Both the position numbers and the translations under genes were made by a program. A stretch of 5,512 bases of DNA, from NCBI GenBank assembly GCA_003564055.1, contig PWSG01000082.1:1-5512 (forward strand), in the 5' to 3' direction. Below the pieces are notes generated by a model. The model searched no databases. It was given only the letters and a program-made list of their open reading frames with translations, and had not been told where the DNA came from. Positions within the stretch are counted from its first letter, which is position 1; each line of letters starts with the position of its first letter. Shown here in pieces: positions 4,947 to 5,512 of this stretch. The stretch comes from Syntrophomonadaceae bacterium (GTDB lineage Bacteria; Bacillota; Dethiobacteria; DTU022).

Positions 4947-5237
4947 ATGCCTGTTTGTAATGTCAGCCTGCAGGTAATACCTCTTGTAGATCAAAAAGAG
5001 GTTTATCCCCTGGTCGATCAGGTTATCGACTATATTGCCTCCACCGGAGTAAAATATTCGGTCGGACCTATGGAAACAACTATGGAAGGAGACCTTGAAG
5101 AACTGCTTAGCATAGTTAAAAAAGTACAGGCTCTGTGCACCACTGCGGGCGCTGACAGGGTCCTTTCGGTAGTAAAAATAGATTATAGCACGAGGGGAGT
5201 AACTATCGATGAAAAAATGGGCAAGTATAAAATCTAG
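4947..5237 (+). CDS. Thiamine-binding protein, MTH1187/YkoF family (Thiamine_BP domain)
   Basis: The 96-residue length fits the single-domain MTH1187-type Thiamine_BP family (PF01910); Bacillus YkoF carries two such domains. It is a small ferredoxin-like alpha/beta protein with no signal peptide, so it should be cytoplasmic. The family signature GPMETTMEG lies at residues 40-48, after the first strand VSLQVIPL (6-13) and helix VYPLVDQVIDYIAST (19-33); a second helix covers about 49-69 and the final strand VLSVVKIDY lies near 75-83. Known relatives bind thiamine or its pyrimidine part, and their genes travel with thiamine-precursor ABC transporters. Position supports this: it is the first gene behind a TPP riboswitch, and its end overlaps the ABC permease gene by 29 bp. 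It may deliver or sense the imported ligand; the exact ligand is inferred, not seen. Confidence 0.92.
   Translation: MPVCNVSLQVIPLVDQKEVYPLVDQVIDYIASTGVKYSVGPMETTMEGDLEELLSIVKKVQALCTTAGADRVLSVVKIDYSTRGVTIDEKMGKYKI
5194..5199 (+). promoter_or_regulatory. Ribosome binding site of the permease gene, inside the upstream gene
   Basis: GGGGAG, 9 nt before ATG at 5209 and within the last codons of the thiamine-binding protein gene. With the 29-bp gene overlap it suggests translational coupling. Confidence 0.7.
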
Positions 5238-5512
5238 TCTGCCTGCTGCTGCACTTTTTGCAGGTATTGTGTTCCTGTGGGAGCTAGTGTGTAGGGCTGC
5301 TGATATACCGGAATTCCTGCTGCCTTCTCCTTCAGCTATTGTACTGTCCCTTGCACGCAACCACCTTCTTTTAGTTGAACATGCCGGGGTTACTCTTACC
5401 GCAGTGCTGGGTGGGCTGTTCCTTGCTATTCTTGTAGCCATAATTTTGGCGATAGCCATGGACCGCTGGCATCCTTTAAAGCAGGCCCTGTACCCTGTGC
5501 TGGTTATATCCC
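5209..5512 (+). CDS. ABC transporter permease, ThiX-like (thiamine or precursor uptake), 3' end cut off by window edge
   Basis: The first 101 residues of an inner-membrane permease of the SsuC/TauC-like type (BPD_transp_1 fold). Short basic N-terminus MKKWASIKSS, first membrane helix about 11-28, then the LPSPSAI segment (38-44, in IPEFLLPSPSAI) typical of this permease group. The stretch HAGVTLTAVLGGLFLAILVA (58-77) runs into the second helix (about 61-84), followed by AMDRWHPLKQALYPVLV (83-99), which leads into the next. The EAA-loop with which the ATPase docks lies beyond the edge. The start ATG 5209 has GGGGAG before it and overlaps the preceding gene by 29 bp. TPP riboswitch control and the Thiamine_BP neighbour point to ThiXYZ-type import of thiamine or a pyrimidine precursor; the ATPase and binding-protein genes would be expected to the right. 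On sequence alone a sulfonate or taurine permease would look similar. Confidence 0.9.
   Translation, partial: MKKWASIKSSLPAAALFAGIVFLWELVCRAADIPEFLLPSPSAIVLSLARNHLLLVEHAGVTLTAVLGGLFLAILVAIILAIAMDRWHPLKQALYPVLVIS

Noticed and set aside
4836..5459. Long minus-strand open frame (207 codons) opposite the riboswitch and the thiamine genes
   Set aside because: It overlaps the TPP aptamer, terminator and two well-supported plus-strand genes, has a low-complexity composition rich in Arg and Ser at its start, and shows no recognisable domain.

Overview
This 5.5-kb window looks like chromosome from an anaerobic Firmicute of the Clostridia type. The grounds are a moderate-to-AT-rich composition, strong AGGAGG-type ribosome binding sites, one TTG start and one apparent ATT start, sigma-A-like promoters, a classical TPP riboswitch with an intrinsic terminator, and short intergenic 'TCAGAA' and 'GGGGACgGTTCC' repeats of a kind I associate with clostridial genomes. 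The organism assignment is inference; no species marker is present.

Left part, minus strand, read right to left: a DUF362-family protein (1628-2953, TTG start), a low-specificity L-threonine aldolase (475-1500) with its own promoter, and a small three-helix membrane protein (1-381) whose 3' end runs off the window and whose only well-placed start is ATT.

Centre (3061-4646): a carbamate kinase gene (3493-4434, minus strand) with its own promoter. It is bracketed by inverted repeats: an exact 37-bp arm at each outer edge plus two shorter blocks repeated in the same outward order on both sides. Two half-hairpins, a heptad repeat and further short hairpins fill the space between DUF362 and the kinase. 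The 1.59-kb block looks like an insertion between DUF362 and the thiamine genes, which would otherwise be divergent neighbours. No transposase is visible.

Right part, plus strand: an extended -10 promoter, a TPP aptamer (4782-4872) and a rho-independent terminator (4892-4919) control an operon of a Thiamine_BP (MTH1187/YkoF-like) protein (4947-5237) and, overlapping it by 29 bp, a ThiX-like ABC permease (5209 to beyond the right edge). This is a TPP-repressed uptake operon for thiamine or a thiamine precursor. Part of the 3' side of the aptamer is complementary to the terminator, which gives a simple switching model.

The genes belong to recognised families and I see no wholly new system. The most unusual features are the inverted-repeat-bounded kinase unit and the apparent ATT start.
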